A DNA stretch of 49,436 nucleotides from Betaproteobacteria bacterium. Its GTDB lineage: Bacteria > Pseudomonadota > Gammaproteobacteria > Burkholderiales > Rhodocyclaceae. Positions 19,003 to 28,601 of the stretch are shown here, in pieces. Numbering within the stretch: the stretch's first letter is position 1; each line of letters starts with the position of its first letter. The translations under genes and the position numbers were made by a program. The DNA lies in contig JACRAR010000033.1 of the NCBI GenBank assembly GCA_016234745.1, positions 1 through 49,436 of the forward strand. The letters run 5' to 3'. The notes beneath the pieces are model-generated. The model made no database searches and had not been told where the DNA came from. It was given only the letters and a program-made list of their open reading frames with translations.

Positions 19003-21771
19003 ATGGCACAAATGAATGTTGCACAATTCGCGAGCGAGCTCAAAATGCCCGCCAGCGCGCTGCTTGAGCAGTTGCAAAAGGCCGGCGTCAGCAAGCAGGC
19101 TGCCGATGACAGCCTGACTGAGCAGGACAAGGCAAAGCTGCTCGAGTACTTGCGCAAGTCGCACGGCGAGGTGGAGCCGAAAGCCAAGATCACCTTGACG
19201 CGCAAAAAGACCTCGGAAATCAAGGCGGCCGATGCCAGCGGCAAGGCACGCACGATCCAGGTCGAGGTGCGAAAAAAACGCGTCCTGGTGCGTCGTGATG
19301 CCGCCGAGGTGGCGGCAGAAGCTGCGCCACCTCCGGTCAGCGTGCCTCCCGTCGTTGTGGTTCCCGTTCCCGAGCCGATCCCTGAACCCGTTGTCGAGCC
19401 GGTCGTTGCACCCGAACCGCCGCCGGTAGTGGCCGAGGTTCCCCAGGAAGAGGAAAAACCCGTTGCCGCCAAGGCGAAGCGCGCTGCGCCCGCGACCGAA
19501 CCCGCCGAAGCCCCGTCGTCCGCGCCAAGTGCTATCCCGGCTGCTCCACCAGCGCGAACGGTGCGGCATGTCATCAGCGCGGAGCAGGCTGCCTTGCGTG
19601 AGAAGGAAGCGCAGCGGCGAGCAGAGTTGATTGCGCGCCAGGCCGCGGAATTCAAGCAAAAACAGGAGCGCGAGCGCGCCGGCGTCGAGCAGCGCCTTGG
19701 CGAACAAGCGGCTGCTGCACCAAAGAAAGCAGCCGATGCCCCGGCAGCCAAGCCCGAAGCCGGGGTTGCGGCCACCGAAGGGGTTTCCGGCACGCTGCAC
19801 AAGCCGGCGGTCAAGCCGGAAGACAAGAAGCCGCCGAAGAAGGCCGTCAGCGCGACCTGGAAAGAGGATGCGGCGAAGAAGCGCGGCATCAAGACGCGCG
19901 GCGAAACCGGCCCGAGCGGATGGCGCGGTGGTCCGGGCGGATCCCGGGCACGTCATTCACGCAGCAGCCACGCCGAGGAAGCACCCGCTACGCCGGTAGC
20001 GGTCGAGCAGGTTATCCGCGATGTGCATATTCCCGAAACCATCTCCGTTGCCGATCTGGCACACAAGATGTCGGTCAAGGCGACCGAGGTGATCAAGGCC
20101 CTCATGAAGCTGGGTTCGATGGTCACGATCAATCAGACGCTCGACCAGGAAACGGCAATGATCGTCGTCGAGGAAATGGGCCATCGGCCATTTGCCGCCA
20201 AGCTGGACGATCCCGATGCCTTCCTCGAGGAAGAACACGGCGAGGACAAAACCTATGAAATGACGACGCGCGCCCCGGTGGTCACCGTGATGGGCCACGT
20301 CGACCATGGCAAAACTTCGTTGCTCGACTACATCCGCAAGGCACGCGTTGCACATGGCGAAGCGGGGGGCATCACCCAGCACATCGGCGCCTATCACGTG
20401 GAAACGCCGCGTGGCATGATCACCTTCCTCGACACGCCGGGCCACGAGGCATTTACCGCGATGCGGGCGCGCGGTGCGAAAGCCACCGACATCGTAATCC
20501 TGGTGGTCGCCGCCGATGATGGCGTCATGCCACAGACCAAGGAAGCCATCGCCCATGCCAAGGCGGCCAACGTGCCGCTGGTGGTGGCGGTGAACAAGAT
20601 CGACAAGCCGGACGCCAATCCGGATCGCGTCAGGCAAGAACTCGTCGCCGAGAGCGTGATTCCCGAAGAGTTTGGCGGCGATACGCCCTTTGTCCATGTT
20701 TCGGCGAAGACCGGTGTTGGCATTGACGATCTGCTTGAGCGCGTGCTGCTGCAAGCCGAAGTGCTGGAACTCAAGGCAGCCAGGGAGGCTCCGGCCAAGG
20801 GGCTGGTGATCGAAGCGCGCATCGACAAGGGCAAGGGTCCGGTCGCGACGATCCTGGTGCAATCGGGCACCTTGCGGCGCGGCGATGCGTTGCTGGTCGG
20901 CGCGGTGTTTGGCCGGGTGCGTGCCATGCTCGACGAAAACGGCAAGGCGGTGGAAGAGGCCGGTCCATCGATACCGGTGGAGATCCAGGGATTGACCGAT
21001 GTGCCGAGCGCAGGCGCCGAGGCGATGGTGCTCGGCGACGAGCGCCGGGCGCGCGAGATCGCGCTGTTCCGGCAAGGCAAGTTCCGCGACGTCAAACTGG
21101 CCAAGCAGCAGGCGACCAAGCTGGAGAACCTGTTCGAGAACATGGGGCAAAACGAGGCGAGCCAGTTGGCGCTGATTGTCAAGGCCGACGTGCAGGGTTC
21201 TCAGGAAGCACTGGTGCATGCCTTGAACCGGCTGTCGACCGAGGAAGTCAAGGTCAATGTCGTGCATGCCGCGGTGGGCGGCATCAGCGAATCCGATGTC
21301 AACCTGGCCTCGGCCTCGAAGGGCGTCATCATCGGCTTCAACGCGCGCGCAGATGCGCAGGCGCGCAAGCTGGCGGAAAGCCTCGGGATCGAGATCCGTT
21401 ATTACAATATCATTTACGATGCCGTAGACGAGATCAAGGCAGCGATGTCCGGAATGCTCACCCCGGAAAAGCGCGAGCAGGTGATCGGCATGGTCGAAGT
21501 GCGGCAGGTCTTCCGTATCTCCAAGGTGGGTGCGGTGGTGGGCGGCATGGTGGTCGAAGGCGTGGTCAAACGCGGAGCGCGGGTACGCCTCATCCGCGAC
21601 AACCAGGTGATCCACAGCGGCGAACTGGACTCGCTGAAACGCTTCAAGGACGATGTCAGGGAAGTCAAGAACGGTTTCGAGTGCGGCTTGTCGCTGAAAA
21701 ACTATAACGACATCAACGAAGGCGACCAACTCGAGATTTACGAGATCCAGGAAATCGCCCGTACGCTGTGA
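19003..21771 (+). CDS. infB: translation initiation factor IF-2
   Basis: A 922-aa GTPase that brings initiator tRNA to the 30S subunit. It has an IF2_N domain (1-50), a long Ala/Pro/Lys/Glu-rich linker (about 75-335), a second N-terminal module (about 340-395), then the G domain with GHVDHGKT at 431-438, DTPGHE near 476-481 and NKID near 532-535, and C-terminal beta-barrels. The linker is low-complexity and variable between species. Confidence 0.98.
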   Translation: MAQMNVAQFASELKMPASALLEQLQKAGVSKQAADDSLTEQDKAKLLEYLRKSHGEVEPKAKITLTRKKTSEIKAADASGKARTIQVEVRKKRVLVRRDAAEVAAEAAPPPVSVPPVVVVPVPEPIPEPVVEPVVAPEPPPVVAEVPQEEEKPVAAKAKRAAPATEPAEAPSSAPSAIPAAPPARTVRHVISAEQAALREKEAQRRAELIARQAAEFKQKQERERAGVEQRLGEQAAAAPKKAADAPAAKPEAGVAATEGVSGTLHKPAVKPEDKKPPKKAVSATWKEDAAKKRGIKTRGETGPSGWRGGPGGSRARHSRSSHAEEAPATPVAVEQVIRDVHIPETISVADLAHKMSVKATEVIKALMKLGSMVTINQTLDQETAMIVVEEMGHRPFAAKLDDPDAFLEEEHGEDKTYEMTTRAPVVTVMGHVDHGKTSLLDYIRKARVAHGEAGGITQHIGAYHVETPRGMITFLDTPGHEAFTAMRARGAKATDIVILVVAADDGVMPQTKEAIAHAKAANVPLVVAVNKIDKPDANPDRVRQELVAESVIPEEFGGDTPFVHVSAKTGVGIDDLLERVLLQAEVLELKAAREAPAKGLVIEARIDKGKGPVATILVQSGTLRRGDALLVGAVFGRVRAMLDENGKAVEEAGPSIPVEIQGLTDVPSAGAEAMVLGDERRAREIALFRQGKFRDVKLAKQQATKLENLFENMGQNEASQLALIVKADVQGSQEALVHALNRLSTEEVKVNVVHAAVGGISESDVNLASASKGVIIGFNARADAQARKLAESLGIEIRYYNIIYDAVDEIKAAMSGMLTPEKREQVIGMVEVRQVFRISKVGAVVGGMVVEGVVKRGARVRLIRDNQVIHSGELDSLKRFKDDVREVKNGFECGLSLKNYNDINEGDQLEIYEIQEIARTL

Positions 21772-22142
21772 AAAGCTTTTCACGAGCCAGCCGGGTCGCG
21801 GAGCAGATCCGGCGCGAACTGGCCGAGTTGATCCAGCTCGAACTCAAGGATCCGCGCGTCAACCTGGTCACCCTGACGGATGTCGAGGTCACGGCCGACT
21901 ACGCGCATGCCAAGGTTTTCTACACGACGCTGGCGGGTGCCGAGCACCAGGCGGAAATCGCCAAGGGGCTCGTTGCCGCCAGTCGTTTCCTGCGCCGTGA
22001 GTTGGGCAAGCGCATCCACCTGCACCATTTGCCGGAGCTGCATTTCGTTTTTGACAGTTCGGTGGAACGCGGCACCTATCTTTCGCACTTGATCGATCAG
22101 GCCGTCCAGTCGCAGGACGCCCCCGACACCAAGGAACAATGA
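21768..22142 (+). CDS. rbfA: ribosome-binding factor A
   Basis: A 124-aa KH-like protein that binds 16S rRNA helix 1 during cold-sensitive 30S maturation. Family features are [19 protein letters not shown] and the region around [14 protein letters not shown]. The GTG start overlaps the infB stop by four bases (GTGA), implying translational coupling. Confidence 0.95.
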   Translation: MKSFSRASRVAEQIRRELAELIQLELKDPRVNLVTLTDVEVTADYAHAKVFYTTLAGAEHQAEIAKGLVAASRFLRRELGKRIHLHHLPELHFVFDSSVERGTYLSHLIDQAVQSQDAPDTKEQ

Positions 22143-22146
22143 AGCG

Positions 22147-23067
22147 GTGAATGCCCCGCGGCGCTTGCCCAGGCGCGCCATTGACGGCGTATTGCTGCTC
22201 GACAAGCCGCTCGGTTTGACCTCCAACGCTGCGTTGCAATCCGCGCGGCGCCTGTATAACGCCGCCAAGGCCGGACATACCGGCACGCTCGATCCGCTGG
22301 CTACCGGCCTGTTGCCCTTGTGTTTCGGCGAAGCAACCAAATTTTCCGGCGAATTGCTCGATGCCGACAAAACCTATGCAGCCACGATTCGGCTCGGTGT
22401 CACGACAGACACCGCCGATGCCGAAGGGCAGGTGCTGCAGACCAGGCCGGTGCAGGTGTCCGCGCAGCAACTCGCAGCAGTATTGGGACGTTTCACCGGG
22501 GAAATTCTGCAAGTGCCGCCGATGTACTCGGCGCTCAAGCGTGCGGGCAAGCCGCTCTATGAATATGCGCGAGAGGGGATCACGCTGGAACGCGCACCGC
22601 GACGGGTCACGATACACACCATCGAACTCCATGAGTTTGGCGAAGATGCCCTGTCGCTTACCGTGGTCTGCAGCAAGGGAACCTATATCCGCACCCTGGC
22701 AGAGGACATCGGTGCGGCATTGGGCTGCGGCGCCCATCTGCAGGCCCTGCGGCGGACCTGCATCGGTCGCCTGCGGCTAGACCGTGCCGTGACCTTGCCT
22801 GGCCTGGAGGCACAGGATCAGCAGCAGCGTGACGCCCGGTTGTTGCCTGCCGATGCATTGCTTGAGGGTTTGCCGCGCGCTGAACTCGACAGTACTGATG
22901 CCGTGCGCCTGGGGCATGGCCAGCCGGTGCGCTGGGGGGGAGAGGCAGGACGCTGGCGCGCATATGCCCAGGGGGTTTTTCTCGGACTTTGCGAGTTGGA
23001 CGACTCGGGTTGGCTGAATCCGCGTCGGCTGATTGCTGCCAAAGAAAATACTCCGGCAAATGCTTGA
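22147..23067 (+). CDS. truB: tRNA pseudouridine-55 synthase
   Basis: A 306-aa protein that makes pseudouridine 55 in the T-loop of tRNAs. The catalytic aspartate is D49 in AGHTGTLDPLATGLLP, and the RNA-binding segment includes SKGTYIRTLAEDIG. The C-terminus holds a PUA-like region. GTG start, 4 bases after rbfA. Confidence 0.96.
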   Translation: MNAPRRLPRRAIDGVLLLDKPLGLTSNAALQSARRLYNAAKAGHTGTLDPLATGLLPLCFGEATKFSGELLDADKTYAATIRLGVTTDTADAEGQVLQTRPVQVSAQQLAAVLGRFTGEILQVPPMYSALKRAGKPLYEYAREGITLERAPRRVTIHTIELHEFGEDALSLTVVCSKGTYIRTLAEDIGAALGCGAHLQALRRTCIGRLRLDRAVTLPGLEAQDQQQRDARLLPADALLEGLPRAELDSTDAVRLGHGQPVRWGGEAGRWRAYAQGVFLGLCELDDSGWLNPRRLIAAKENTPANA

Positions 23068-23093
23068 GTTATCGTCCTTGCTCCGGCTATAAT
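23064..23093 (+). promoter_or_regulatory. promoter of rpsO
   Basis: TTGAGT (23064-23069) and a perfect TATAAT (23088-23093), 18 bases apart, overlap the end of truB and lie 35 bases before the rpsO start. It gives rpsO-pnp its own transcription, as in E. coli. Confidence 0.72.
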
Positions 23094-23127
23094 CCAATGT
23101 TTTCAAAGCAACCCAAAGAGAAACCAG

Positions 23128-23397
23128 ATGGCAATTTCCACAGTTGAAAAAGCAAAAATTGTTGGCGAATACCAGCGCGCTCAGGGGGACACCGGATCCC
23201 CCGAAGTGCAAATCGCGCTGCTCACAGCCCGCATCAACGGCTTGACCGGTCATTTCAAGACCAACGTCAAGGATCATCACTCGCGCCGGGGCTTGCTGAT
23301 GATGGTTAACCAGCGCCGCAAACTGCTCGATTATCTGAAGCGCAAGAATGCCGAAGGGTACCGGACGTTGATCGGCCGCCTTGGCCTGCGTAAATAA
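23128..23397 (+). CDS. rpsO: 30S ribosomal protein S15
   Basis: An 89-aa S15 protein. Diagnostic stretches are [17 protein letters not shown] and [21 protein letters not shown]. It binds the 16S rRNA three-way junction. An AAAGAG ribosome site precedes the ATG. Confidence 0.99.
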   Translation: MAISTVEKAKIVGEYQRAQGDTGSPEVQIALLTARINGLTGHFKTNVKDHHSRRGLLMMVNQRRKLLDYLKRKNAEGYRTLIGRLGLRK

Positions 23398-23485
23398 GCC
23401 GAGAACTTGCAGACTGAATGCAGTAAGAGGTGGTGAGGTGTGCGGCAGGTTCCAAGCACCGAACTTACCGGCAAGCACAACTGAC

Positions 23486-23530
23486 ACGCCGGCGCTGACC
23501 TGATGATGGCTGCGCCGGCGTTGTTGTTTT
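23486..23530 (+). terminator. strong hairpin between rpsO and pnp
   Basis: ACGCCGGCGC and GCGCCGGCGT form a perfect 10-bp GC-rich stem around a 16-base loop, followed by TGTTGTTTT. It may be a partial terminator after rpsO, a processing site in the pnp leader, or both. In E. coli the same interval holds a terminator and an RNase III hairpin that serves pnp autoregulation. Confidence 0.7.
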
Positions 23531-23594
23531 CGGGTGCGTTGGCGCATTGATGAATGCCAGTCGCCCCATGTCGCCATGATGAAAGGATAGTCAC

Positions 23595-25715
23595 TTGCTC
23601 AACCTAATTCCCACCAAGAAAAGTTTCACTTACGGCGCTCATACCGTCACCCTGGAAACCGGCGAAATTGCGCGGCAGGCGGGTGGCGCGGTGCTGGTTT
23701 CGATGGATGACACGGTCGTGCTGGCCACGGTCGTCGCCCAGCCGACGCCCAAGCCCGGGCAGGATTTTTTCCCGCTGACCGTCGATTACATTGAAAAAGT
23801 CTATGCCGCCGGCAGGATTCCCGGCGGCTTTTTCAAGCGCGAGGGACGCCCCTCTGAGAAGGAGACGCTGACTTCGCGCCTGATCGACCGACCGATCCGC
23901 CCCTTGTTTCCGGAAGGCTTCACCAACGAAGTCCAGGTCATCGTCACGGTGATGTCGAGCAATCCGGAAGTTGATCCGGATATTCCGGCGCTGATCGGTG
24001 CGTCCGCTGCGCTGGCGATTTCCGGACTGCCGTTCAATGGTCCGATCGGCGCGGCGCGTGTAGGCTACATCGATGGCCAGTATGTGCTGTGTCCGACTTT
24101 GTCGCAGGTCAAGGAAAGCCAGCTTAACCTGGTGGTCGCCGGTACAGCCACTGCGGTGCTGATGGTGGAATCCGAAGCCAAGCAATTGTCCGAAGAAGTC
24201 ATGCTCGGCGCCGTGGTATTTGGTCATGAACAGATGCAGGCTGCGATCAAGGTCATCAACGAACTCGTTGAAGTCGCCGGCAAGCCCGAGTGGGAGTGGC
24301 AGCCGGAACCCAAGGACGAAGCCCTGATCGTCAAGGTGGCCCAACTCGCCGAAGCCGATCTGCGCGAAGCCTACCGGATTACCCAGAAACAGGCACGCAC
24401 CCTCAAGACCCGCGAAATCAGCAGCAAGGTCGTCGTGGCACTGACCGAAGGGGATACTCCGGCGGACGCCAACACCGTCAAGAATCATCTGTTCGATCTG
24501 GAAGCAAAAATCGTCCGCAACCAGATTCTCAACGGCGAGCCGCGCATCGACGGCCGCGATACGCGCACGGTGCGCCCGATTGCGATTCGCAACAGCGTAT
24601 TGCCGCGCACCCATGGCTCGGTGCTGTTTACCCGGGGTGAAACGCAGGCGCTGGTGGTTGCCACGCTTGGCACCGGTCGCGACGAGCAAATTATGGACAT
24701 GCTGCAGGGCGAGTACCGCGAACGCTTCATGCTGCATTACAACATGCCCCCCTTTGCCACCGGCGAGACCGGCCGGGTGGGTACGCCCAAGCGGCGCGAA
24801 ATTGGCCACGGGCGCCTCGCCAAGCGTGCGCTGGTGGCTGTGCTGCCAACTCCCGAGGAGTTCGGCTACAGCATGCGCGTGGTTTCGGAAATTACCGAAT
24901 CGAACGGTTCCAGCTCGATGGCCTCGGTTTGCGGTGGCTCGCTTGCACTGATGGATGCCGGGGTGCCGCTCAAGGCCCATGTCGCCGGTATCGCCATGGG
25001 TCTCATCAAGGAGGGCAATCGCTTTGCGGTGCTGACCGACATTCTCGGTGACGAGGATCATCTCGGCGACATGGACTTCAAAGTGGCGGGAACCATTGAT
25101 GGCGTGACTGCCTTGCAGATGGACATCAAGATTCAGGGCATCACCAAGGAAATCATGCAGGTCGCCCTGGCCCAGGCCAAGGAAGCGCGCATACATATCC
25201 TCGGCTTGATGCAGGGCTCCATGGCGGGACATCGCCAGGAAGTCTCCAGCTTTGCACCGCGCATGATTACCATGAAGATCAATCCGGAAAAAATTCGCGA
25301 TGTGATCGGCAAGGGCGGGGCGGTGATCCGTGCCCTGACCGAGGAAACCGGCGCGGTCATCGATATCGAGGACGACGGCACCATCACGATCGCCTCGGTG
25401 AGCGCCGATGCTGCCCAGGCCGCCAAGAAGCGCATCGAGGACATCACCGCCGAGGTCGAGGTTGGACGCATCTACGAAGGCACGGTGCTGCGGCTGCTGG
25501 ACTTTGGCGCCATCGTCAGCTTGCTGCCCGGCAAGGATGGACTGCTGCATATCTCGCAAATCGCCAACGAGCGCGTCAATGCCGTCGCGGACTATCTCAA
25601 GGAAGGACAGGTCGTGAAAGTCAAGGTCATCGAAACCGATGACAAGGGACGGGTGCGCTTGTCCATGAAAGCGGCTGCACCTCCTCCCGAGCCGTCTGCT
25701 CCGGCGCAGTCGTAA
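23595..25715 (+). CDS. pnp: polyribonucleotide nucleotidyltransferase (PNPase)
   Basis: A 706-aa phosphorolytic 3'-5' exoribonuclease of the RNA degradosome. It has two RNase PH cores (about 1-145 and 310-540) around an all-alpha domain, then KH (about 553-615) and S1 (about 620-690). Active-site residues lie in [17 protein letters not shown] near 482-498. The start is TTG at 23595, with AAAGGA upstream and no better in-frame alternative; a weak start is plausible for an autoregulated gene. Confidence 0.98.
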   Translation: MLNLIPTKKSFTYGAHTVTLETGEIARQAGGAVLVSMDDTVVLATVVAQPTPKPGQDFFPLTVDYIEKVYAAGRIPGGFFKREGRPSEKETLTSRLIDRPIRPLFPEGFTNEVQVIVTVMSSNPEVDPDIPALIGASAALAISGLPFNGPIGAARVGYIDGQYVLCPTLSQVKESQLNLVVAGTATAVLMVESEAKQLSEEVMLGAVVFGHEQMQAAIKVINELVEVAGKPEWEWQPEPKDEALIVKVAQLAEADLREAYRITQKQARTLKTREISSKVVVALTEGDTPADANTVKNHLFDLEAKIVRNQILNGEPRIDGRDTRTVRPIAIRNSVLPRTHGSVLFTRGETQALVVATLGTGRDEQIMDMLQGEYRERFMLHYNMPPFATGETGRVGTPKRREIGHGRLAKRALVAVLPTPEEFGYSMRVVSEITESNGSSSMASVCGGSLALMDAGVPLKAHVAGIAMGLIKEGNRFAVLTDILGDEDHLGDMDFKVAGTIDGVTALQMDIKIQGITKEIMQVALAQAKEARIHILGLMQGSMAGHRQEVSSFAPRMITMKINPEKIRDVIGKGGAVIRALTEETGAVIDIEDDGTITIASVSADAAQAAKKRIEDITAEVEVGRIYEGTVLRLLDFGAIVSLLPGKDGLLHISQIANERVNAVADYLKEGQVVKVKVIETDDKGRVRLSMKAAAPPPEPSAPAQS

Positions 25716-25728
25716 TCGCACTGCCGCA

Positions 25729-25757
25729 ATAAAAAAGGACGCCTAGCGTCCTTTTTT
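25729..25757 (+). terminator. bidirectional intrinsic terminator between pnp and dksA
   Basis: GGACGC and GCGTCC form a 6-bp stem around CTA, with six A on the left and six T on the right. It can end pnp on the plus strand and dksA on the minus strand. A second hairpin (CTGCCGT/ACGGCAG, about 25763-25784) lies on the dksA side. Confidence 0.85.
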
Positions 25758-25790
25758 ATTGCCTGCCGTTTTGCAAGACGGCAGAGATTA

Positions 25791-26216
25791 TTATTTGGCG
25801 ACTTGTTTTTCGCGCAATTCCTCCAGGGTTTTGCAGTCGATGCAAAGCGTTGCGGTCGGGCGCGCCTCAAGACGCTTCAGGCCGATCTCGACACCGCAAC
25901 TGTTGCAGTAGCCATACTCGCCGTTTTCAATGCGCTCCAGCGCTTCGTCGATCTTCTTGATGAGCTTGCGTTCGCGATCGCGATTGCGCAGTTCGAGGGC
26001 GATATCCGACTCCTGGCTGGCACGATCATTCGGGTCGGCGAATACCGTGGCTTCGTCCTGCATGGTATGCACAGTACGTTCGACATCGCCCAGCAGTTCT
26101 TCCTTGATGGACTGGAGGATCTTGCGAAAATGCGCCAATTGCTTGCTATTCATGTACTCCTCCCCCTTCTTCTGCGAGTACGGCGTTTGCTGTTTATGCT
26201 TTAAATCATCGGCCAT
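25791..26216 (-). CDS. dksA: RNA polymerase-binding transcription factor DksA
   Basis: A 141-aa DksA that works with ppGpp in the stringent response. It has the coiled-coil with the acidic tip residues ([18 protein letters not shown]) and a four-cysteine zinc finger (CNSC and CIDC). ATG 26216 gives MADDLKHK and keeps the GEEYMN segment seen in E. coli DksA. An internal ATG at 26153 has a far stronger ribosome site (GGGGGAGGAG), so a shorter 120-aa product is possible. Confidence 0.95.
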   Translation of the reverse strand: MADDLKHKQQTPYSQKKGEEYMNSKQLAHFRKILQSIKEELLGDVERTVHTMQDEATVFADPNDRASQESDIALELRNRDRERKLIKKIDEALERIENGEYGYCNSCGVEIGLKRLEARPTATLCIDCKTLEELREKQVAK

Positions 26217-26247
26217 TGGATTGTGGTCCGTCAGCGGAAAAGGGAGC

Positions 26248-26276
26248 TTTATAAACGAAATGCGTGCGCACCGCAA
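26248..26276 (-). promoter_or_regulatory. promoter of dksA
   Basis: On the minus strand TTGCGG (plus-strand 26271-26276) and TATAAA (26248-26253) are 17 bases apart. The predicted transcript starts about 25 bases before the dksA ATG at 26216. Confidence 0.68.
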
Positions 26277-26323
26277 GCGAAAATCTTGCGGCTCGGACAG
26301 TATCGCAGGAAGTGCCTGAAAAT

Positions 26324-26352
26324 TTGACCCGTATCCTCGGTATGCGTAAAAT
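26324..26352 (+). promoter_or_regulatory. promoter of the tRNA pair
   Basis: TTGACC (26324-26329) and TAAAAT (26347-26352) are exactly 17 bases apart. The tRNA-Pro gene begins about 11 bases after the -10, so the transcript needs little 5' trimming. Confidence 0.78.
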
Positions 26353-26362
26353 ACGCCGCTCT

Positions 26363-26439
<77 letters not shown>

Positions 26440-26450
26440 GTGACCGATGG

Positions 26451-26527
26451 GTGCCCGTAGCTCAACTGGATAGAGCACCAGCCTTCTAAGCTGGGGGTTA
26501 CAGGTTCGATTCCTGTCGGGCATGCCA
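26451..26527 (+). tRNA. tRNA-Arg (anticodon UCU)
   Basis: A 77-base cloverleaf with acceptor GTGCCCG/CGGGCAT, anticodon stem CCAGC/GCTGG around loop CTTCTAA (anticodon TCT), T-loop GGTTCGATTCC and an encoded GCCA end. It reads the AGA/AGG arginine codons. It follows tRNA-Pro by 11 bases, so they are co-transcribed. Confidence 0.97.
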
Positions 26528-26564
26528 GTAAGTTGTTGATTTCTTCCTTGTTGCCTCCGGTTTG

Positions 26565-26597
26565 TGGAAATATCGTGAAAATTTCACAATATTTCCA
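26565..26597. repeat. long near-perfect dyad upstream of the small cysteine protein gene
   Basis: The arms TGGAAATAT (26565-26573) and ATATTTCCA (26589-26597) flank an inner perfect repeat GTGAAA-A-TTTCAC (26575-26587). Only the C/A pair at 26574/26588 fails to match. No T-run follows, so it is not a typical terminator. It is 62 bases before the next start codon and could be an operator. Confidence 0.75.
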
Positions 26598-26658
26598 TGC
26601 TCATTTCATTGCAGATCTCAGGTCATTGCGTCAAACCAAAGAGTGAGGAAAAATCCGA

Positions 26659-27090
26659 ATGGTCAAGGCATATAAAATCGACAGCGCAACAGCAGCGATC
26701 GGTGAGATGGCAAGAGCACTCCAGAAAAAATACGGCGATGAGGCGCTTGAGGTCATCGCACCCATCCTGAGGGAGTTCGGTCTGCATAGCGGGCAACGGC
26801 TGGCGAAGAAACTTGCCGACCGGGACTTGGCAGGGCGGGTCGAAGGGTGGCTGGAGCCGATCATCAAAGCCGGCCTATGCGAGGTCACCGAGAAAGAACC
26901 GGCGCATGTGGCGATCAGAGGAACCGACTGCCCGCTCAATTTGGAAGGAACCAACCGTGCGCTCTGCGAAGCCTGTATGAGTATCGACCAAGGACTGGTT
27001 TCCGCACTGGCGGGAAAGGAAATCACGCTCAAGATAGAAAAATCAATGGCGCGGGGGGATACCTCCTGCGTGGTGCATTTCTCGACTTGA
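26659..27090 (+). CDS. small protein with four-cysteine sensor-like C-terminus
   Basis: A 143-aa cytosolic protein with no signal peptide. The N-terminal half is helical. The C-terminal half has the pattern C91-P, C103-x2-C106 and C137 inside a GDTSCVVHF-type end. This pattern recalls the C-terminal sensor part of SufR-like regulators, the methanogen output domain MetOD1, and ATC-hydrolase/V4R-like folds. No DNA-binding domain is present. Metal or Fe-S binding is inference. It stands alone between the tRNAs and the Spy-like gene, with the dyad at 26565-26597 in its upstream region. Confidence 0.7.
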   Translation: MVKAYKIDSATAAIGEMARALQKKYGDEALEVIAPILREFGLHSGQRLAKKLADRDLAGRVEGWLEPIIKAGLCEVTEKEPAHVAIRGTDCPLNLEGTNRALCEACMSIDQGLVSALAGKEITLKIEKSMARGDTSCVVHFST

Positions 27091-27178
27091 TGATCCGCAT
27101 CGTGCAGGCTTGACCATTGCCTGCCGCTGCATGGGGCGCCGGAACAGCCCGGCGCCTCCCAGGCAGCCGATCAATTTT

Positions 27179-27715
27179 TCAGCGACCGCGAGGCCCGCCA
27201 TGCCGCCACGGTCCTCCCTCTGCCAGACCCTGGTCCAGCAGGGTTTTCTGTTCCGGGGACAGCGCGGCATACAAGGTTTTCAAAGAAACCGTCATCTGCT
27301 CGCCTTGTTCCAGCCGTTTCTTCGCCCATTGATTGTGAATCTCCATGCGTTCCACTGCAGTTGCGGAAGTCTTGTCCTGTGTGGTGCTCAGCCAAGCCTG
27401 CATTGCTTGGGCCTGCTGCCGTTTCTGGTCGGCGAAAGTTTTCCAGGCGGTTTCCTGCGCCGGGGTGATTTTCAGTTCCGCCTTGAGCCAGGCCAGATGC
27501 CCTTCGGCCATCGCCGCTGGATTGGCATGACCGCGCCCCATCCCCTTGCCCGGTCCCATGCCCATTCCCGGACCAACCCCCGGCCCCGTGCCGGGACCAT
27601 AACCTTGCCCTTGCATGCAGCCGGGACCAAATCCAGGGTTGGCACTGGCGACCGTCGCCAGTCCCAGACTCAATCCGGAAACAATGCCAATGATGATTTT
27701 GTGTGTGTGCTTCAA
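27179..27715 (-). CDS. Spy/CpxP-like periplasmic protein (LTXXQ family)
   Basis: A 178-aa protein with a signal peptide (1-25), then a Gly/Pro/Met-rich segment with repeated GPG units (about 28-62), then a helical region with two LTXXQ-type motifs, ITPAQ (about 83-87) and LSPEQ (about 157-161). The family includes envelope-stress chaperones (Spy, CpxP) and metal-resistance proteins. The Met- and His-containing Gly-rich segment could bind metal. The TTG start has AGGAG six bases upstream. It is divergent from an OmpR/EnvZ-type pair, which probably regulates it. Confidence 0.85.
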   Translation of the reverse strand: MKHTHKIIIGIVSGLSLGLATVASANPGFGPGCMQGQGYGPGTGPGVGPGMGMGPGKGMGRGHANPAAMAEGHLAWLKAELKITPAQETAWKTFADQKRQQAQAMQAWLSTTQDKTSATAVERMEIHNQWAKKRLEQGEQMTVSLKTLYAALSPEQKTLLDQGLAEGGPWRHGGPRGR

Positions 27716-27781
27716 GATGTTCTCCTATTCGTGAATTGGTGAATTGATTGGTACTGCCGCGAACCATTTGAGCACCGCAAT

Positions 27782-27808
27782 GTAAGAATGGCGTAGGAGA
27801 TTTGTACG
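27782..27808. promoter_or_regulatory. 11-bp phased GTA repeats, candidate response-regulator site
   Basis: GTAAG at 27782, GTAGG at 27793 and GTACG at 27804 start exactly 11 bases apart. OmpR-family regulators bind tandem half-sites with 10-11 base phasing. The site lies between the divergent Spy-like gene and the response regulator, so it could control both. Confidence 0.5.
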
Positions 27809-27851
27809 CCAGAACACAGTTGCCATGGCTTGATACACTAGGCTACAAAAA

Positions 27852-28601
27852 ATGACCGTACCGGCGGTTATAACAGCGGATATGGAAACTATGGATCACG
27901 TTCTGGTCGTCGATGACGATGTCGAAATACGCAGCCTGCTGTGCGACTATTTGCGCAAGAATGGATATCAGGCGAGCGCCGTGGCTGACGGCAAGGCGAT
28001 GCGAACCGCCTTGGGGCGCAATCGCATCGACTTGATTGTCCTGGACCTGATGCTTCCCGGAGAAGACGGTCTCAGCCTGTGCCGCAGGCTAAGGGCCGAG
28101 GCGGACACGCCGGTGATCATGCTGACGGCGCGCGGCGAAGAAACGGACCGCATCATCGGGCTTGAAATGGGCGCCGACGATTACTTGGCCAAGCCCTTCA
28201 GTCCGCGCGAGTTGCTGGCTCGAATCAAGACCGTGCTGCGCCGATACCGCAGTCTGCCGCAGAATCTTCGTGCCGATGACGCGCGGGTAATCAGATTTGC
28301 GGGATGGTCGCTGGATACCGCTGCGCGTCACTTGATTTCAGCCGAAGGCGTGGTGGTGTCGCTGAGCGGCGCAGAATATCAACTGTTGCGCATTTTTCTC
28401 AGCCATGCCGGCCAGGTCCTGACGCGCGATCAGCTCATGCTGCTCACCAAAGGCCATGAAGCTGATCCGCTGGATCGCACCATAGACCTGCGCGTGAGCC
28501 GCTTGCGTCATCGTCTTGGCGACGACCCAGCCGAGCCGCGCATTATCAAGACCGTGCGTGGCGAAGGTTACTTCCTTGCCGTCGCCGTGGAGATGTCATG
28601 A
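27852..28601 (+). CDS. OmpR-family response regulator
   Basis: A 249-aa regulator with a receiver domain (about 16-130; acidic pocket D21-D23, phosphoacceptor D65 in LIVLDLMLPGEDG, conserved lysine in YLAKPFSPREL) and a winged-helix DNA-binding domain (about 150-245). Alternative starts at 27882 and 27891 would remove 10 or 13 residues; the one at 27891 has GGA five bases upstream and fits the family length better. The stop overlaps the kinase start (ATGA). Confidence 0.94.
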   Translation: MTVPAVITADMETMDHVLVVDDDVEIRSLLCDYLRKNGYQASAVADGKAMRTALGRNRIDLIVLDLMLPGEDGLSLCRRLRAEADTPVIMLTARGEETDRIIGLEMGADDYLAKPFSPRELLARIKTVLRRYRSLPQNLRADDARVIRFAGWSLDTAARHLISAEGVVVSLSGAEYQLLRIFLSHAGQVLTRDQLMLLTKGHEADPLDRTIDLRVSRLRHRLGDDPAEPRIIKTVRGEGYFLAVAVEMS

